Positions 26,993-34,987 of a DNA stretch of 64,000 bases are shown here, one piece after another. A program made the position numbers and the translations under genes. This DNA comes from RHKX01 sp963826475. GTDB taxonomy: Bacteria > Actinomycetota > Thermoleophilia > Solirubrobacterales > 70-9. The stretch is taken from positions 1 to 64,000 of the forward strand of contig CAWGXC010000003.1 of NCBI GenBank assembly GCA_963826475.1, written 5' to 3'. The notes below the pieces were generated by a model, which searched no databases, was not told the DNA's origin, and saw only the letters and a list, made by a program, of their open reading frames with translations. Within the stretch, counting starts at the first letter, position 1. Each line of letters opens with the position of its first letter.

Positions 26993-27301
26993 CTAGAGCC
27001 GAGTCGGAGACTGACGCTCGCGGTACTTGCGGACCGCGTAGACGATCCCGACCGTGCAGATCACCGACAGCAGGATGCCCGGACCTTCGCGCTGGCCGAA
27101 CGCGTAGTAGGCGATCAGCCCGGCCACGAGCGAGCCGGCGATCCCGACGAGGATCGTCTGGGGGATGCTCATGGGATCGCGGCCGGGAAGAAGCAGGCGA
27201 CCGAGCGCGCCGATGATGAGCCCGCTGAAGAGGAGGACGATGATGAATCCGATGGTGCTGATGAGGTTCGCTTTCGTGTTGGACCGGAAGGTCGAGGACA
27301 C
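26993..27301 (-). CDS. GlsB/YeaQ/YmgE family membrane protein
   Basis: About 100 residues with three hydrophobic helices and the family hallmark: IGFIIVLLFSGLIIGALGRLLLPG, then IPQTILVGIAGSLVAGLIAYY and a final GILLSVICTVGIVYAVRK. The family is stress-associated, function unclear. The start is uncertain: GTG at 27301 or TTG at 27331 (10 residues longer). Neither has a good ribosome site. Its 3' end is 8 bases from the convergent P450 gene. Confidence 0.72.
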   Translation of the reverse strand: MSSTFRSNTKANLISTIGFIIVLLFSGLIIGALGRLLLPGRDPMSIPQTILVGIAGSLVAGLIAYYAFGQREGPGILLSVICTVGIVYAVRKYRERQSPTRL

Positions 27302-27343
27302 TGGACGGATGCCCGGGGCCGACTCTCTCAATCACGACAGCGA

Positions 27344-28543
27344 ATGAGCGACGGCGACCGGCGGGACGCGCCGACGCTCGCGGCTTACGCCGAGGCACAT
27401 GGCCTCTACCACCGGGCCCCCTCGATGGCGCTTCCGCAAGCGACCCAGCTGCTTCGCCACGGATTCATGCGGGAGGTGCCTAGCCTCATCCGAGGGGGCC
27501 TCCCCGGCGACCTGGGAGACGGCTACCTCGCCCAGGTCGACTACGTATACGCGGGGACGAACGACCTCAAGCGCAGCTACTTCACCCTGGTCCTGATCCA
27601 GGCGCCGGCCAGCCTCGGCTTCGCGGTCCGCGTGCTCTGCCACGACCGCGGGCTGAGCAAGCTCGACATGACCAACCCGGACTCCGAACGGGAGATCATC
27701 GAGGCTGACGACCGGGCGGTGAGGCTCGAGAGCGAGGACTTCCTGCGCCGCTATGCGCTCTTCACCGACACCGACCAGGATGAGCTCTCCGTCTGGCGTT
27801 TGTTCGCCCCGAGCCTGATCGATTGGCTCACCGCTGTCGCCCCTCCCGGTTTCTCGTTCGAGCTCCAGGACGGTGCACTCTGCTGCTTCGTGCCAGGGAC
27901 GCTTTCCGCTGATGCTGAGATCGATGCGCTGTGCGCGGCCTCCGCGCGAGTGCTGAAGGAGGTCTCGCGGATCGGCGCGGGCGGCGGGGCCCTGCGTCCC
28001 GCGGCTGGGGGGACGCGCCGCAGTCAGGTCGACGAGGAGCTGGCGAAGCACCCGTTCAGCGAACCTCCGAAGAACGTCAAGGCGGCGGCGAAGGCGTTTC
28101 GGCGCGGTCCCTTCATCGGCGAGGAGGCGTGGAAGCTCGGCGCGGAGGCGTTCTTCCGCGAGCACGCGGCCGCCGCGGGCTTCGAGCGGATCGAGCCGAG
28201 CGAATTTCGCGGCTCGCACATGGACACCTTCCTGCCGGGCGTCCTCGCCCATGCCGCGAGGGGGCAGTTCGGCCGCTCGGGCGCGGAGGCCTTCCTGATC
28301 TTCACCAACGCCGAGGACTACGACGACATGGGGTGGACCTACATCGTCGCCGCCGTTCGCTCCCAGGCGGACCTCGCGGCGGTGGGCACGCTGCCGATGG
28401 CCCTCAACCCCGAGCGGGGGAAGATCGGTGGCAGCACGGACGGGCGCTCGGTCTTCATGTCGACGCTCGACGGGGGAGCTCAGGATCGCAACGCGGAGGA
28501 GCTCGACGCCTTCATTGGATCCTGCCGCGCGCTGCTGCCCTAG
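27344..28543 (+). CDS. Protein of unknown function (399 residues)
   Basis: I do not recognise the family. The protein is soluble, with no signal peptide or membrane helix. A segment DYVYAGTNDLKRSYFTLVLIQAPASLGFAVRVLCHDR resembles a beta-rich domain with a lipid- or ligand-binding look, and a second half-like stretch FRGSHMDTFLPGVLAHAARGQFG...AEAFLIFTNAEDYDDMGWTYIVAAV shows a related order of strands. An internal duplication is therefore possible. A Gly/Ala-rich linker lies near residue 210. It is divergent from the GlsB-like gene. Confidence 0.7.
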   Translation: MSDGDRRDAPTLAAYAEAHGLYHRAPSMALPQATQLLRHGFMREVPSLIRGGLPGDLGDGYLAQVDYVYAGTNDLKRSYFTLVLIQAPASLGFAVRVLCHDRGLSKLDMTNPDSEREIIEADDRAVRLESEDFLRRYALFTDTDQDELSVWRLFAPSLIDWLTAVAPPGFSFELQDGALCCFVPGTLSADAEIDALCAASARVLKEVSRIGAGGGALRPAAGGTRRSQVDEELAKHPFSEPPKNVKAAAKAFRRGPFIGEEAWKLGAEAFFREHAAAAGFERIEPSEFRGSHMDTFLPGVLAHAARGQFGRSGAEAFLIFTNAEDYDDMGWTYIVAAVRSQADLAAVGTLPMALNPERGKIGGSTDGRSVFMSTLDGGAQDRNAEELDAFIGSCRALLP

Positions 28544-28586
28544 CCGAACGTACGGGTCGGCTGGACCCATCGGTGAGACTTGGGGG

Positions 28587-29417
28587 ATGTTCCGCAGCCG
28601 GGTTCCCCTAGCCGCCCTTGCGACCGCCGCCCTCGCGGCCCTCGTCCCGGCGGCCGCATCGGCCCTCTCGCCGCCCCCGGCCAACGGTGGCTTCGATTAC
28701 CAGATCGGCGGCGACTACCCGCTCCCCGCCGGCGTTTCCGTCGTCTCCCGCGACTGGTTCAGCGGCGATCCGGCCCCCGCTCCGGCTTATTCCATCTGTT
28801 ACGTCAACGCGTTTCAGACCCAGGCGAACGAGCGCGGTGTCGATCGTCCCGACGAGCGGTCAAATTGGCCGCGGAAGCTCGTCCTCAACAGGCTCGGTGA
28901 CGACCCGCACTGGGGCGGCGAGTATCTCGTCGACATCCGCAGCGCGGCGAAGCGGAAGCGGGCGGCCCGGTGGGTCGGACAGATGATCGACGGCTGCGCC
29001 CGTAAGGGCTACGGAGCCGTCGAGTTCGACAACCTCGATTCGTGGACGCGCTTCGACGGCACCCCGCTCGCGAAGAAGGTTCCGTTCGGCAAACGCCAGG
29101 CCCTCGCCTTCGCGAAGCTACTGGCCGCTCGCGCGCATGCCGCCGACATGGCCGTCGGGCAGAAGAACACGGCCGACATCACTCCCGGTCAGGCGAACAC
29201 GGTCGGCTTCGACTTCGCCATCGCCGAGGAGTGCGGGCACTACAACGAGTGCGATCGCTACACGAAGGTCTACGGCGACGAGGTGATCGCGATCGAATAT
29301 CACCGCGACGACTTCAACGAGGACTGCCGCACGATCGGCGGCGAGATCTCCATCGTGCTCAGGGACCGCAACGTCAGCACGCCCGGCTCCCGCCGCTACG
29401 TCTACGACGCCTGCTGA
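28587..29417 (+). CDS. Secreted endo-alpha-1,4-polygalactosaminidase-like protein (GH114)
   Basis: 276-residue exported protein (signal peptide MFRSRVPLAALATAALAALVPAAASA). TIM-barrel strands match GH114: SICYVNAFQT, GEYLVDIRSAAKRKRAARWVGQMIDGCARKGYGAVEFDNLDSW with the acidic pair EFDN, and AVGQKNTADITP. The family cleaves galactosaminogalactan-type polymers, found for example in fungal biofilms. Activity on fungal cell-wall sugar is an inference from the family. It starts 43 bases after the preceding unknown gene and may be co-transcribed with it. Confidence 0.83.
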   Translation: MFRSRVPLAALATAALAALVPAAASALSPPPANGGFDYQIGGDYPLPAGVSVVSRDWFSGDPAPAPAYSICYVNAFQTQANERGVDRPDERSNWPRKLVLNRLGDDPHWGGEYLVDIRSAAKRKRAARWVGQMIDGCARKGYGAVEFDNLDSWTRFDGTPLAKKVPFGKRQALAFAKLLAARAHAADMAVGQKNTADITPGQANTVGFDFAIAEECGHYNECDRYTKVYGDEVIAIEYHRDDFNEDCRTIGGEISIVLRDRNVSTPGSRRYVYDAC

Positions 29418-29433
29418 GACTCGCCGGCCGGGG

Positions 29434-29826
29434 TCACTCCCGCAGGGAGCTCGGGTCCGAAGGGACGTCGACGGCGTGTTCGCGGAGCGCCTCGAGCGGG
29501 ACGATCTCGAGCGCCCGTTCGTGGGTCGACGCCAGGACGACGTAGGCCGCCACGCCCTCCGCGTAGGCACGCAGCCAGTTCGACGCGGTCACACACCAGC
29601 GATCGCCGGGGACCAGTCCCGGGAATCCGTAACGCGGCATCGGGGTGGTCAGGTTGTTGCCGATGCTCTGCTGGTGGGCGAGAAACTCGGCGGTGACCAC
29701 GGCGCAGATGGTGTGGCTGCCCAGATCATCGGGGCCCGTCTTGCAGCAGCCGTCGCGGTAGAAGCCGGTGAGCGGGTCGGTGCCGCACGGCTCGAGCTCC
29801 TCGCCAAGGACGTTGCGGTCGGTCAC
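29434..29826 (-). CDS. DUF2237 family protein
   Basis: 130-residue protein beginning at the GTG at 29826: VTDRNVLGEELEPCGTDPLTGFYRDGCCKTGPDDLGSHTICAVVTAEFLAHQ. It continues with the conserved PGLVPGDRWCVTASNW. These blocks, including the GCCxTGxxDxG motif and several conserved cysteines, define DUF2237. The function is not established. It is convergent with the GH114 gene and divergent from arsC across a 248-base spacer that carries repeats. Confidence 0.88.
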   Translation of the reverse strand: MTDRNVLGEELEPCGTDPLTGFYRDGCCKTGPDDLGSHTICAVVTAEFLAHQQSIGNNLTTPMPRYGFPGLVPGDRWCVTASNWLRAYAEGVAAYVVLASTHERALEIVPLEALREHAVDVPSDPSSLRE

Positions 29827-29848
29827 GCGGCGATTATCGCCACCGCGA

Positions 29849-30059
29849 CCTGCGGATGACGGGCCGGCGGTCGTCGTTGTCGGGACGTGGGGGTCACGAG
29901 GGGAGACTTTTCCACCCCCACGGGGTAAAAGTGTCCCCGCGTCGCCAGATTCCGCGGTCCGGACACCCGAGGCGCCTCGCCTCGTCGTTTCGCGCTCAGC
30001 GACAGCCACGCAATCGGCTCTTGCTCCACAAGCCGGCGCCTGCGGATGACGGGCCGGCG
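29849..30059. repeat. Direct repeat flanking a short intergenic segment
   Basis: The same 21 bases (starting CCTGCGGATGACGGG) occur at 29849-29869 and at 30039-30059, 190 bases apart. Between them is a spacer with a REP-like hairpin. The pair could mark a small insertion or a tandem duplication that later diverged. Confidence 0.6.
29900..29938. repeat. REP-like imperfect palindrome
   Basis: Outer arms GGGGAGACTTTT and AAAAGTGTCCCC (12 bp, one mismatch) enclose an inner perfect stem ACCCC/GGGGT with a 3-base loop; a CC bulge separates the two stems. The structure and sequence resemble repetitive extragenic palindromes. It lies in the spacer between DUF2237 and arsC. Confidence 0.6.
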
Positions 30060-30074
30060 CGGTAGAACACTCCG

Positions 30075-30425
30075 ATGGAGATCTGGCACAACCCCCGCTG
30101 TTCCAAGAGCCGGCAGACGCTGGCGCTGATCGAAGGGCATGGGGTCGAGCCGCTTGTCCGGCGCTATCTCGACGACCCGCCGACGGCCGCCGAGCTCCAG
30201 CGGGCGCTCGATGCGCTCGATGCCGAGCCCTGGGAGATCACGAGGATGGGGGAGGCGCGCGCCCGTGAGCTCGGCCTCGCATCAATGGAGCGAGACCGCG
30301 ACGCGTGGATCGGCGTCCTCGCGGAGGATCCTGTGCTGATCGAGCGACCCATCGTCCTCACCGGCGACGGGCGCGCCGCGCTCGGCCGCCCACCGGAGAA
30401 CGTTCTCGGGTTGTTCGACCGATGA
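30075..30425 (+). CDS. arsC: Arsenate reductase (ArsC/Spx-like family)
   Basis: 116-residue thioredoxin-fold protein with the ArsC active site HNPRCSKSRQ (Cys9), the LVRRYLDDPPTAAEL segment and ERPIVLTGDGRAALGRPPENVLGL. The last holds the RPI and GRPPE blocks of glutaredoxin-dependent arsenate reductases. It would reduce arsenate to arsenite. No arsenite pump or ArsR is nearby, so a broader redox role is possible. The stop overlaps the araC-like ATG (ATGA), which links it to a regulator and a VOC gene. Confidence 0.88.
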   Translation: MEIWHNPRCSKSRQTLALIEGHGVEPLVRRYLDDPPTAAELQRALDALDAEPWEITRMGEARARELGLASMERDRDAWIGVLAEDPVLIERPIVLTGDGRAALGRPPENVLGLFDR

Positions 30426-30856
30426 GCGAGATCCGACTCGATTCAAACCGGCGGCTCCTCCGGGCTCGCGACCTGATGGACCGCTGCTACGCGGATGCAC
30501 TCGACGTCGAGGCGATGGCGAAGTCGGTGCACCTGTCCCGCGCCCACTTCATCCGCAGCTTTCGCGACGCCTTCGGCGAGACGCCCCACCGCTACCTGCA
30601 GCGGCGCCGGATCGAGCGCGCGATGGCCCTGCTTCGTGAGTCCGACCGGCCGGTCACCGAGATCTGCCTCGACGTCGGGTTCGTCAGCCTCGGGACGTTC
30701 AGCCGCACGTTCCGCGAGGTGGTCGGGGTCAGCCCCAGCGCATACCGGCGACGCTCCCGCTCGGCGGAGCGCGCGGCGATCCCCTCGTGCATCACGATGG
30801 CCTGGGATCGGCCATCGGGCACTTTTGGAGAAGACAGGACCGGTCGCCGCAACTAG
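30422..30856 (+). CDS. AraC family DNA-binding protein (HTH domain only)
   Basis: 144-residue regulator made almost only of the double HTH domain: MAKSVHLSRAHFIRSFRDAFGETPHRYLQRRRIERAMALL, then PVTEICLDVGFVSLGTFSRTFREVVGVSPSAYRRR. It lacks the usual ligand-binding half, so it may respond through a partner. It is coupled by ATGA to arsC upstream and lies 9 bases before a VOC gene, a pairing common for small AraC/VOC modules. Confidence 0.9.
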   Translation: MSEIRLDSNRRLLRARDLMDRCYADALDVEAMAKSVHLSRAHFIRSFRDAFGETPHRYLQRRRIERAMALLRESDRPVTEICLDVGFVSLGTFSRTFREVVGVSPSAYRRRSRSAERAAIPSCITMAWDRPSGTFGEDRTGRRN

Positions 30857-30865
30857 GTTGGCGAC

Positions 30866-31339
30866 ATGCTCAAACAAATCACTCACTCGTCCGTTTTCGT
30901 CTTCGACCAAGAGGAGGCTCTCGACTTCTACGTCGGCAAGCTCGGCATGGAGGTTCGCGCCGACGTCGACATGGAGGTCATGCGCTGGCTCACGATCGGC
31001 GTCCCCGGCAACCCCGACATGCAGGTGCTGCTCGAGGTTCCGATGCCGCCGTTCATCGACGATCAGTCCATCCAGGAGATCAAGTCCCTGATCAGCAAGG
31101 GCGCGATGGGCCTCGGATTCATCATCACGACCGACGACTGCCGCGCCGAGCACAAGCGCCTGGTCGAGCTCGGCGTGGAGTTCACCGAGGAGCCCACGGA
31201 GCGCTTCTACGGGATCGACTGCGGGCTTCGCGACCCCTTCGGCAACCACCTGAGGATGACCGAGCCGGCGCCCGAGCCGCTGCAGCCGCCGCCTGTGGGC
31301 GAGCGCGCCGCGTCGATCCTGGCGGACGTCAAGGATTGA
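30866..31339 (+). CDS. VOC (glyoxalase-like) family protein
   Basis: 157-residue VOC protein: MLKQITHSSVFVFDQEEALDFYVGKLGMEVRADVDM opens the fold, and YGIDCGLRDPFGNHLRMTEP closes it, with the acidic metal ligand position before DPFGN held by a Cys/Gly-rich turn. It is the third gene of an arsC-araC-VOC operon (9-base spacing). It is probably regulated with the araC product; the substrate is unknown. The 3' end overlaps the convergent crotonase gene by 11 bases. Confidence 0.87.
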   Translation: MLKQITHSSVFVFDQEEALDFYVGKLGMEVRADVDMEVMRWLTIGVPGNPDMQVLLEVPMPPFIDDQSIQEIKSLISKGAMGLGFIITTDDCRAEHKRLVELGVEFTEEPTERFYGIDCGLRDPFGNHLRMTEPAPEPLQPPPVGERAASILADVKD

Positions 31340-32246
31340 TCACGTTCTCCGGGTTGGGACGGCGATCCGGCGGCGCCTGGCTGTAGTCGCCGAAGGCGCC
31401 GTCCCGTTCGGTGATCGCGGCGCGCACGCCATCCCGCTCGACGCGATCGATGAAGTCGCGGGCCTCCGGCGTGTTGCGCATCAGACCATCGAGGATCGGT
31501 CCGAGGGTCTGCGTCGAGGCCAGGCCCATGTTTTCGTAGGCGTGGTTGACGACGAGCTTCATCGCCGCGAGCTGGGAGGAGGGGATGCTCGCGAGGTCGG
31601 CCGCGAGGGCGGCGACGGTCGACTCGAGCTCGGCGAACGGCACAGCCTCGTTGATCAGCTCGACGTCAGCCGCCTCCCGGCCCGAGAGCGGCCGCCCGGT
31701 CAGCGCGTGGTACTTCGCCTTGGCCAGACCGAGACGGTAGATCCACATGCCCGACAGGTAGGCGCCCCACATGCGGCTGTAGGGGGTGCCGATCTGCGCG
31801 TCCTCGCTGGCGATCACGAGGTCCGCCGAGAGGGCGAAGTCGCTGCCGCCCCCGACGCACCAGCCGTGGACCTGGGCGATCACCGGCTTGGGCGTGCGCC
31901 AGACGCTCATGAACTTCTGGGTAGGCGAGATCTCAGGGGTGGTGGCGAAGGCGAAGTCCTTGCCCGGGTCCCAGCTCCCGTCGGTCTTGATCGCGTCGTC
32001 CCAGTGCTTGAAGCCGTCGCCGAAGTCGTAGCCGCCGCAGAACGAGCGGCCGGCGCCGCGCAGCACGATCACCTTGACGTCCGCGTCGCGGGTCGCTCGG
32101 CCGACCGCCGCCTCGACCTCGTCCGGCATCGGCGGCACGATCGTGTTCAGCTGTTCGGGGCGGTTGAGGGTGATCGTCGCGATCGGCCCCCGCGTCGAAT
32201 ACAGAAGCGTCTCGAAGGGCCGGTCGTCCACGGGGATCTCGCCCAT
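31329..32246 (-). CDS. Enoyl-CoA hydratase/isomerase (crotonase) family protein
   Basis: 305-residue crotonase-fold enzyme acting on acyl-CoA thioesters. Signature blocks are ATITLNRPEQLNTI, VIVLRGAGRSFCGGYD (oxyanion strand), KPVIAQVHGWCVGGGSDFALSADLVIAS (second oxyanion loop) and the AADVELINEAVPFAELE segment. The usual paired catalytic glutamates are not clear; Asp or Glu near SRMWGAYLSG may serve. The specific reaction (hydratase, isomerase or hydrolase) cannot be fixed. It sits 3 bases downstream of a small membrane-protein gene. Confidence 0.88.
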   Translation of the reverse strand: MGEIPVDDRPFETLLYSTRGPIATITLNRPEQLNTIVPPMPDEVEAAVGRATRDADVKVIVLRGAGRSFCGGYDFGDGFKHWDDAIKTDGSWDPGKDFAFATTPEISPTQKFMSVWRTPKPVIAQVHGWCVGGGSDFALSADLVIASEDAQIGTPYSRMWGAYLSGMWIYRLGLAKAKYHALTGRPLSGREAADVELINEAVPFAELESTVAALAADLASIPSSQLAAMKLVVNHAYENMGLASTQTLGPILDGLMRNTPEARDFIDRVERDGVRAAITERDGAFGDYSQAPPDRRPNPENVINP

Positions 32247-32249
32247 CGC

Positions 32250-32594
32250 TCAGTTGTAGAACACGAGGGCGATCAACGCCAGCAGGCCCACTCCGCGCCG
32301 GAACCAGTTGACCCCCGTCGCGAGCTCCAGCAGACCCCAGATCGCCAGCGCGACGGTCGCCACCAGGTTTGCGGCGCTCTGCAGGGAGCCCGAGGCCGGC
32401 GCGGCAGCCAGCTTCGCCACCAGCCAGATGCCGAGAGGGGCGTTCGGGAACTGTGCGACCGAGAGTCCCTTGATCTGTACGGAGAGGAGCCTGGTCCGCT
32501 CCCAGCGCGATCGCGGTGGGTCGGCCGACGGTTCAGGGAGAACCGCGATCAGCGGCTTGCTGCGATCCATTCCGAGGGTGGGCATCGGTCGCAT
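32250..32594 (-). CDS. Small membrane protein of unknown function
   Basis: About 114 residues. A polar N-terminus is followed by LPLG-type hydrophobic stretches SLQSAANLVATVALAIWGLLELATGVNWF and GVGLLALIALVFYN, so two to three helices are likely. Starts at 32594, 32585 or 32570 are all possible. The family is not recognised; similar small proteins are common near lipid genes. It is upstream of and nearly touching the crotonase gene. Confidence 0.6.
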   Translation of the reverse strand: MRPMPTLGMDRSKPLIAVLPEPSADPPRSRWERTRLLSVQIKGLSVAQFPNAPLGIWLVAKLAAAPASGSLQSAANLVATVALAIWGLLELATGVNWFRRGVGLLALIALVFYN

Positions 32595-32759
32595 CGTCGC
32601 AGGACGCGACCGCCTGCGGTCGCGGTAACCTCGAATCGCGGCCCCTCGGGTCCGCCGCCGAACAGCTCTGGCGCCCGCCACGGCCCAGATTCAGAGCGCC
32701 GTTGTGGCTCCGATCGGGGGACCCTCAGGCGTGGAGCCCAACGATCCCAGGAGACTTGA

Positions 32760-34283
32760 ATGACCGAGATGCTCGAGATGAACGAAAACGGAGCCGCGCC
32801 GGCTCCTGACGCGGAGCGTGCGGCTGATGACTCGCGGTGGATAGCGCTCTACGTCCTCTGCACCGGAATGCTGATGATCGTCCTCGATGGCACGGTCGTC
32901 AACGTCGCACTGCCCACGATCCAGGACGACCTCGGCTTCAGCACATCCAGCCTCGCCTGGGTGGTCAACGCCTACATGATCGCCTTCGGCGGGCTGCTGC
33001 TGCTCGCCGGCCGGATCGGCGACCTCGTCGGTCGCCGCACGATCTTCCTCTCCGGGCTCGCGCTCTTCGTCGTCGCGTCGCTGCTCTGCGGCGCCTCCCA
33101 GAGCCGGGAGCTGCTGGTCGGAGCCCGGTTCCTTCAGGGAGTTGGCGGCGCGATGACCTCGGCGGTGATCCTCGGGATGATCGTGACCATGTTTCCCGCC
33201 CCGCGGGAGCAGGCGAAGGCCATCGGCGTTTTCGCGTTCGTCGCCTCGGCCGGTGGCGCGGTGGGCCTGCTGCTCGGCGGGATCCTGACCCAGGCCATCA
33301 GCTGGCATTGGATCTTCTTCATCAACGTCCCGATCGGGATCGCCACCGCGGTCCTCGCCCTGCGGCTCCTCGAGCGAGACGAGGGCCTCGGCTTCGGAAC
33401 GGGGCCGGACGTTCCAGGCGCCGCGCTGATCACGAGCTCCCTGATGGTCGGGGTGTTCACGATCGTCTCCCCGGCAGCCGACAACGGCTGGACCGACCCC
33501 GAGACGCTGCTGCTCGGGACGGGTTCGCTCGCCCTGCTGGCGGGCTTCATCGCTCGCGAGGCGACCGCCCGCAACCCGCTGATGCCGCTGCGCATCTTCC
33601 GCTCGCGCAACGTCACGGGCGCCAACCTGGTGCAGATCCTCTCGGTCGCCGGGATGTTCGGGATGTTCTTCCTCGGGGCGCTCTACCTGCAGCGGATCCT
33701 CAATTACGACGCCCTCGAGACGGGCTTCGCCTTCCTGCCGGTCACGGTGTTGATGGGTTTGATGTCGGTCCGCTACGCCGAGCCGCTGATCATGCGATTC
33801 GGCGCTCGCAACCTGCTCTTTCCCGGCCTCCTGATGATGGCCGCGGGGCTCGTCCTATTCACGATGGCCCCCACCGACGGGGGCTACTTCGTCCACGTGA
33901 TGCCGACGATGATCCTGCTCGGCACCGGGGCCGGCACCTGCTTCCCGGCGCTGATGACGCTGGCGATGTCGGGGGCGACGCAGCAGGATGCGGGGCTCGC
34001 ATCCGGCCTGGTCAACACCTCCGCTCAGGTCGGCGGGGCGCTCGGCCTCGCGGTGCTGGCGACGCTCTCCGCATCCCGCAGCGAGAACCTGCTGGCCGAC
34101 GGCGTTTCCAGCGATTCCGCCCTCAACAGCGGCTATCACCTCGCCTTCTGGATCGGGGCGGCCCTGATTCTCGGCGCGGTCGCCGTCGCGATGTGGGTGA
34201 TCGAGCCGGCCGAGCAGGCTGCCCACGAGGTCGCCGACGGCGCCGAGCTGGCGGGCCCTGAACGGGCCTACTCGGAGGCGTAG
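32760..34283 (+). CDS. MFS transporter, DHA2/EmrB-QacA family (14 TM)
   Basis: 507-residue drug/proton antiporter. Family features are the N-terminal MLMIVLDGTVVNVALPTIQDDLGFS (motif D1), WVVNAYMIAFGGLLLLAGRIGDLVGRR (motif A) and RFLQGVGGAMTSAVILGMI (motif B with the conserved Arg). Later come QVGGALGLAVLATLSASRSENL and a terminal helix followed by an acidic tail. It likely exports a cationic or hydrophobic compound. No adjacent regulator is obvious. The ATG has AGGAGAC upstream. Confidence 0.93.
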   Translation: MTEMLEMNENGAAPAPDAERAADDSRWIALYVLCTGMLMIVLDGTVVNVALPTIQDDLGFSTSSLAWVVNAYMIAFGGLLLLAGRIGDLVGRRTIFLSGLALFVVASLLCGASQSRELLVGARFLQGVGGAMTSAVILGMIVTMFPAPREQAKAIGVFAFVASAGGAVGLLLGGILTQAISWHWIFFINVPIGIATAVLALRLLERDEGLGFGTGPDVPGAALITSSLMVGVFTIVSPAADNGWTDPETLLLGTGSLALLAGFIAREATARNPLMPLRIFRSRNVTGANLVQILSVAGMFGMFFLGALYLQRILNYDALETGFAFLPVTVLMGLMSVRYAEPLIMRFGARNLLFPGLLMMAAGLVLFTMAPTDGGYFVHVMPTMILLGTGAGTCFPALMTLAMSGATQQDAGLASGLVNTSAQVGGALGLAVLATLSASRSENLLADGVSSDSALNSGYHLAFWIGAALILGAVAVAMWVIEPAEQAAHEVADGAELAGPERAYSEA

Positions 34284-34408
34284 CCCGCCCGCCCCAGCGG
34301 CGGCGAGCATGGATTAGGGGGAATTCGGATTCAGCGCTAAAGGTTTCGGCGAGGGCTGCCGATAGGGACCTGCCGCTTGTTTCCAGGCTGCGCTTACTTT
34401 CCGATCGG

Positions 34409-34428
34409 GGGCCCGCGAAAGCGGGCCC
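34409..34428 (+). terminator. Hairpin terminator with GAAA tetraloop
   Basis: A perfect 8-bp stem GGGCCCGC/GCGGGCCC closed by a GAAA loop lies about 125 bases after the MFS stop and 60 bases before the next gene. Confidence 0.65.
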
Positions 34429-34487
34429 TCGGTCGTTGTGGGCTGGGGTGAGGCGCGACACCTTTCGTCCAGGCAAGATGGGGCGGG

Positions 34488-34802
34488 ATGGACTTCGATG
34501 CCGCCCTCTCCGCCCTGCTGGCCCTGGTCGGCGAACGGGTCGAGGTGCACGTCATCTCCGCCGGTGAGAGCCCGCACCTGGTGGCGACCTTCGGCGGAAT
34601 CCTGCAGGCCGGCCACTCGATGACCGGTGGCGAGCCGGGCGAGCACGAGGCGATCTTCGTCCGGCTGGACGCAGGCGAGGAGAACGCCTCGCTGAGCCTC
34701 AATCGCGAGGTCTACCACGGTGCCATCCACCACGGCGATGGCTCGCTGACCCTGCAGCTCGGCGGGACCGAGATGTTGATCGCGAGGCGCGGTCGGCCCT
34801 AG
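34488..34802 (+). CDS. Conserved-looking hypothetical protein (104 residues)
   Basis: Small soluble protein beginning MDFDAALSALLALVGERVEVHVIS. It continues with LVATFGGILQAGHSMTGGEPGEHEAIFVRLDAGEEN and SLTLQLGGTEMLIARRG. The pattern of alternating beta strands suggests an all-beta or SH3/OB-like barrel. I do not recognise a family. It follows the MFS terminator and has an independent context. Confidence 0.6.
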   Translation: MDFDAALSALLALVGERVEVHVISAGESPHLVATFGGILQAGHSMTGGEPGEHEAIFVRLDAGEENASLSLNREVYHGAIHHGDGSLTLQLGGTEMLIARRGRP

Positions 34803-34892
34803 ACCGGAGCCGGATCCCCAGGGCTATTCGTCCAGCGCTCGTTTTCCGCCTCTCCTGGGTGAGACGATGGTCTTCCCTACGAAGGAGAGACC

Positions 34893-34967
34893 ATGTCGAT
34901 CGTGACGATCCTGATCATCATCATCCTGGTGCTAGTCGTGTTGGCCCTCGCCCGCCGCGTTTTCTGA
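34893..34967 (+). CDS. Tiny single-helix membrane protein (24 residues)
   Basis: ATG at 34893 with a good ribosome site (GAAGGAGAG, 5 bases away). The product MSIVTILIIIILVLVVLALA followed by RRVF is a single hydrophobic helix with a positive end, like many regulatory or stress micropeptides. It sits alone between a hypothetical gene and the convergent P450 gene. The strong ribosome site is the main reason to accept it. Confidence 0.55.
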   Translation: MSIVTILIIIILVLVVLALARRVF

Positions 34968-34987
34968 ACGCGGCCCGGCCTGGCCGG

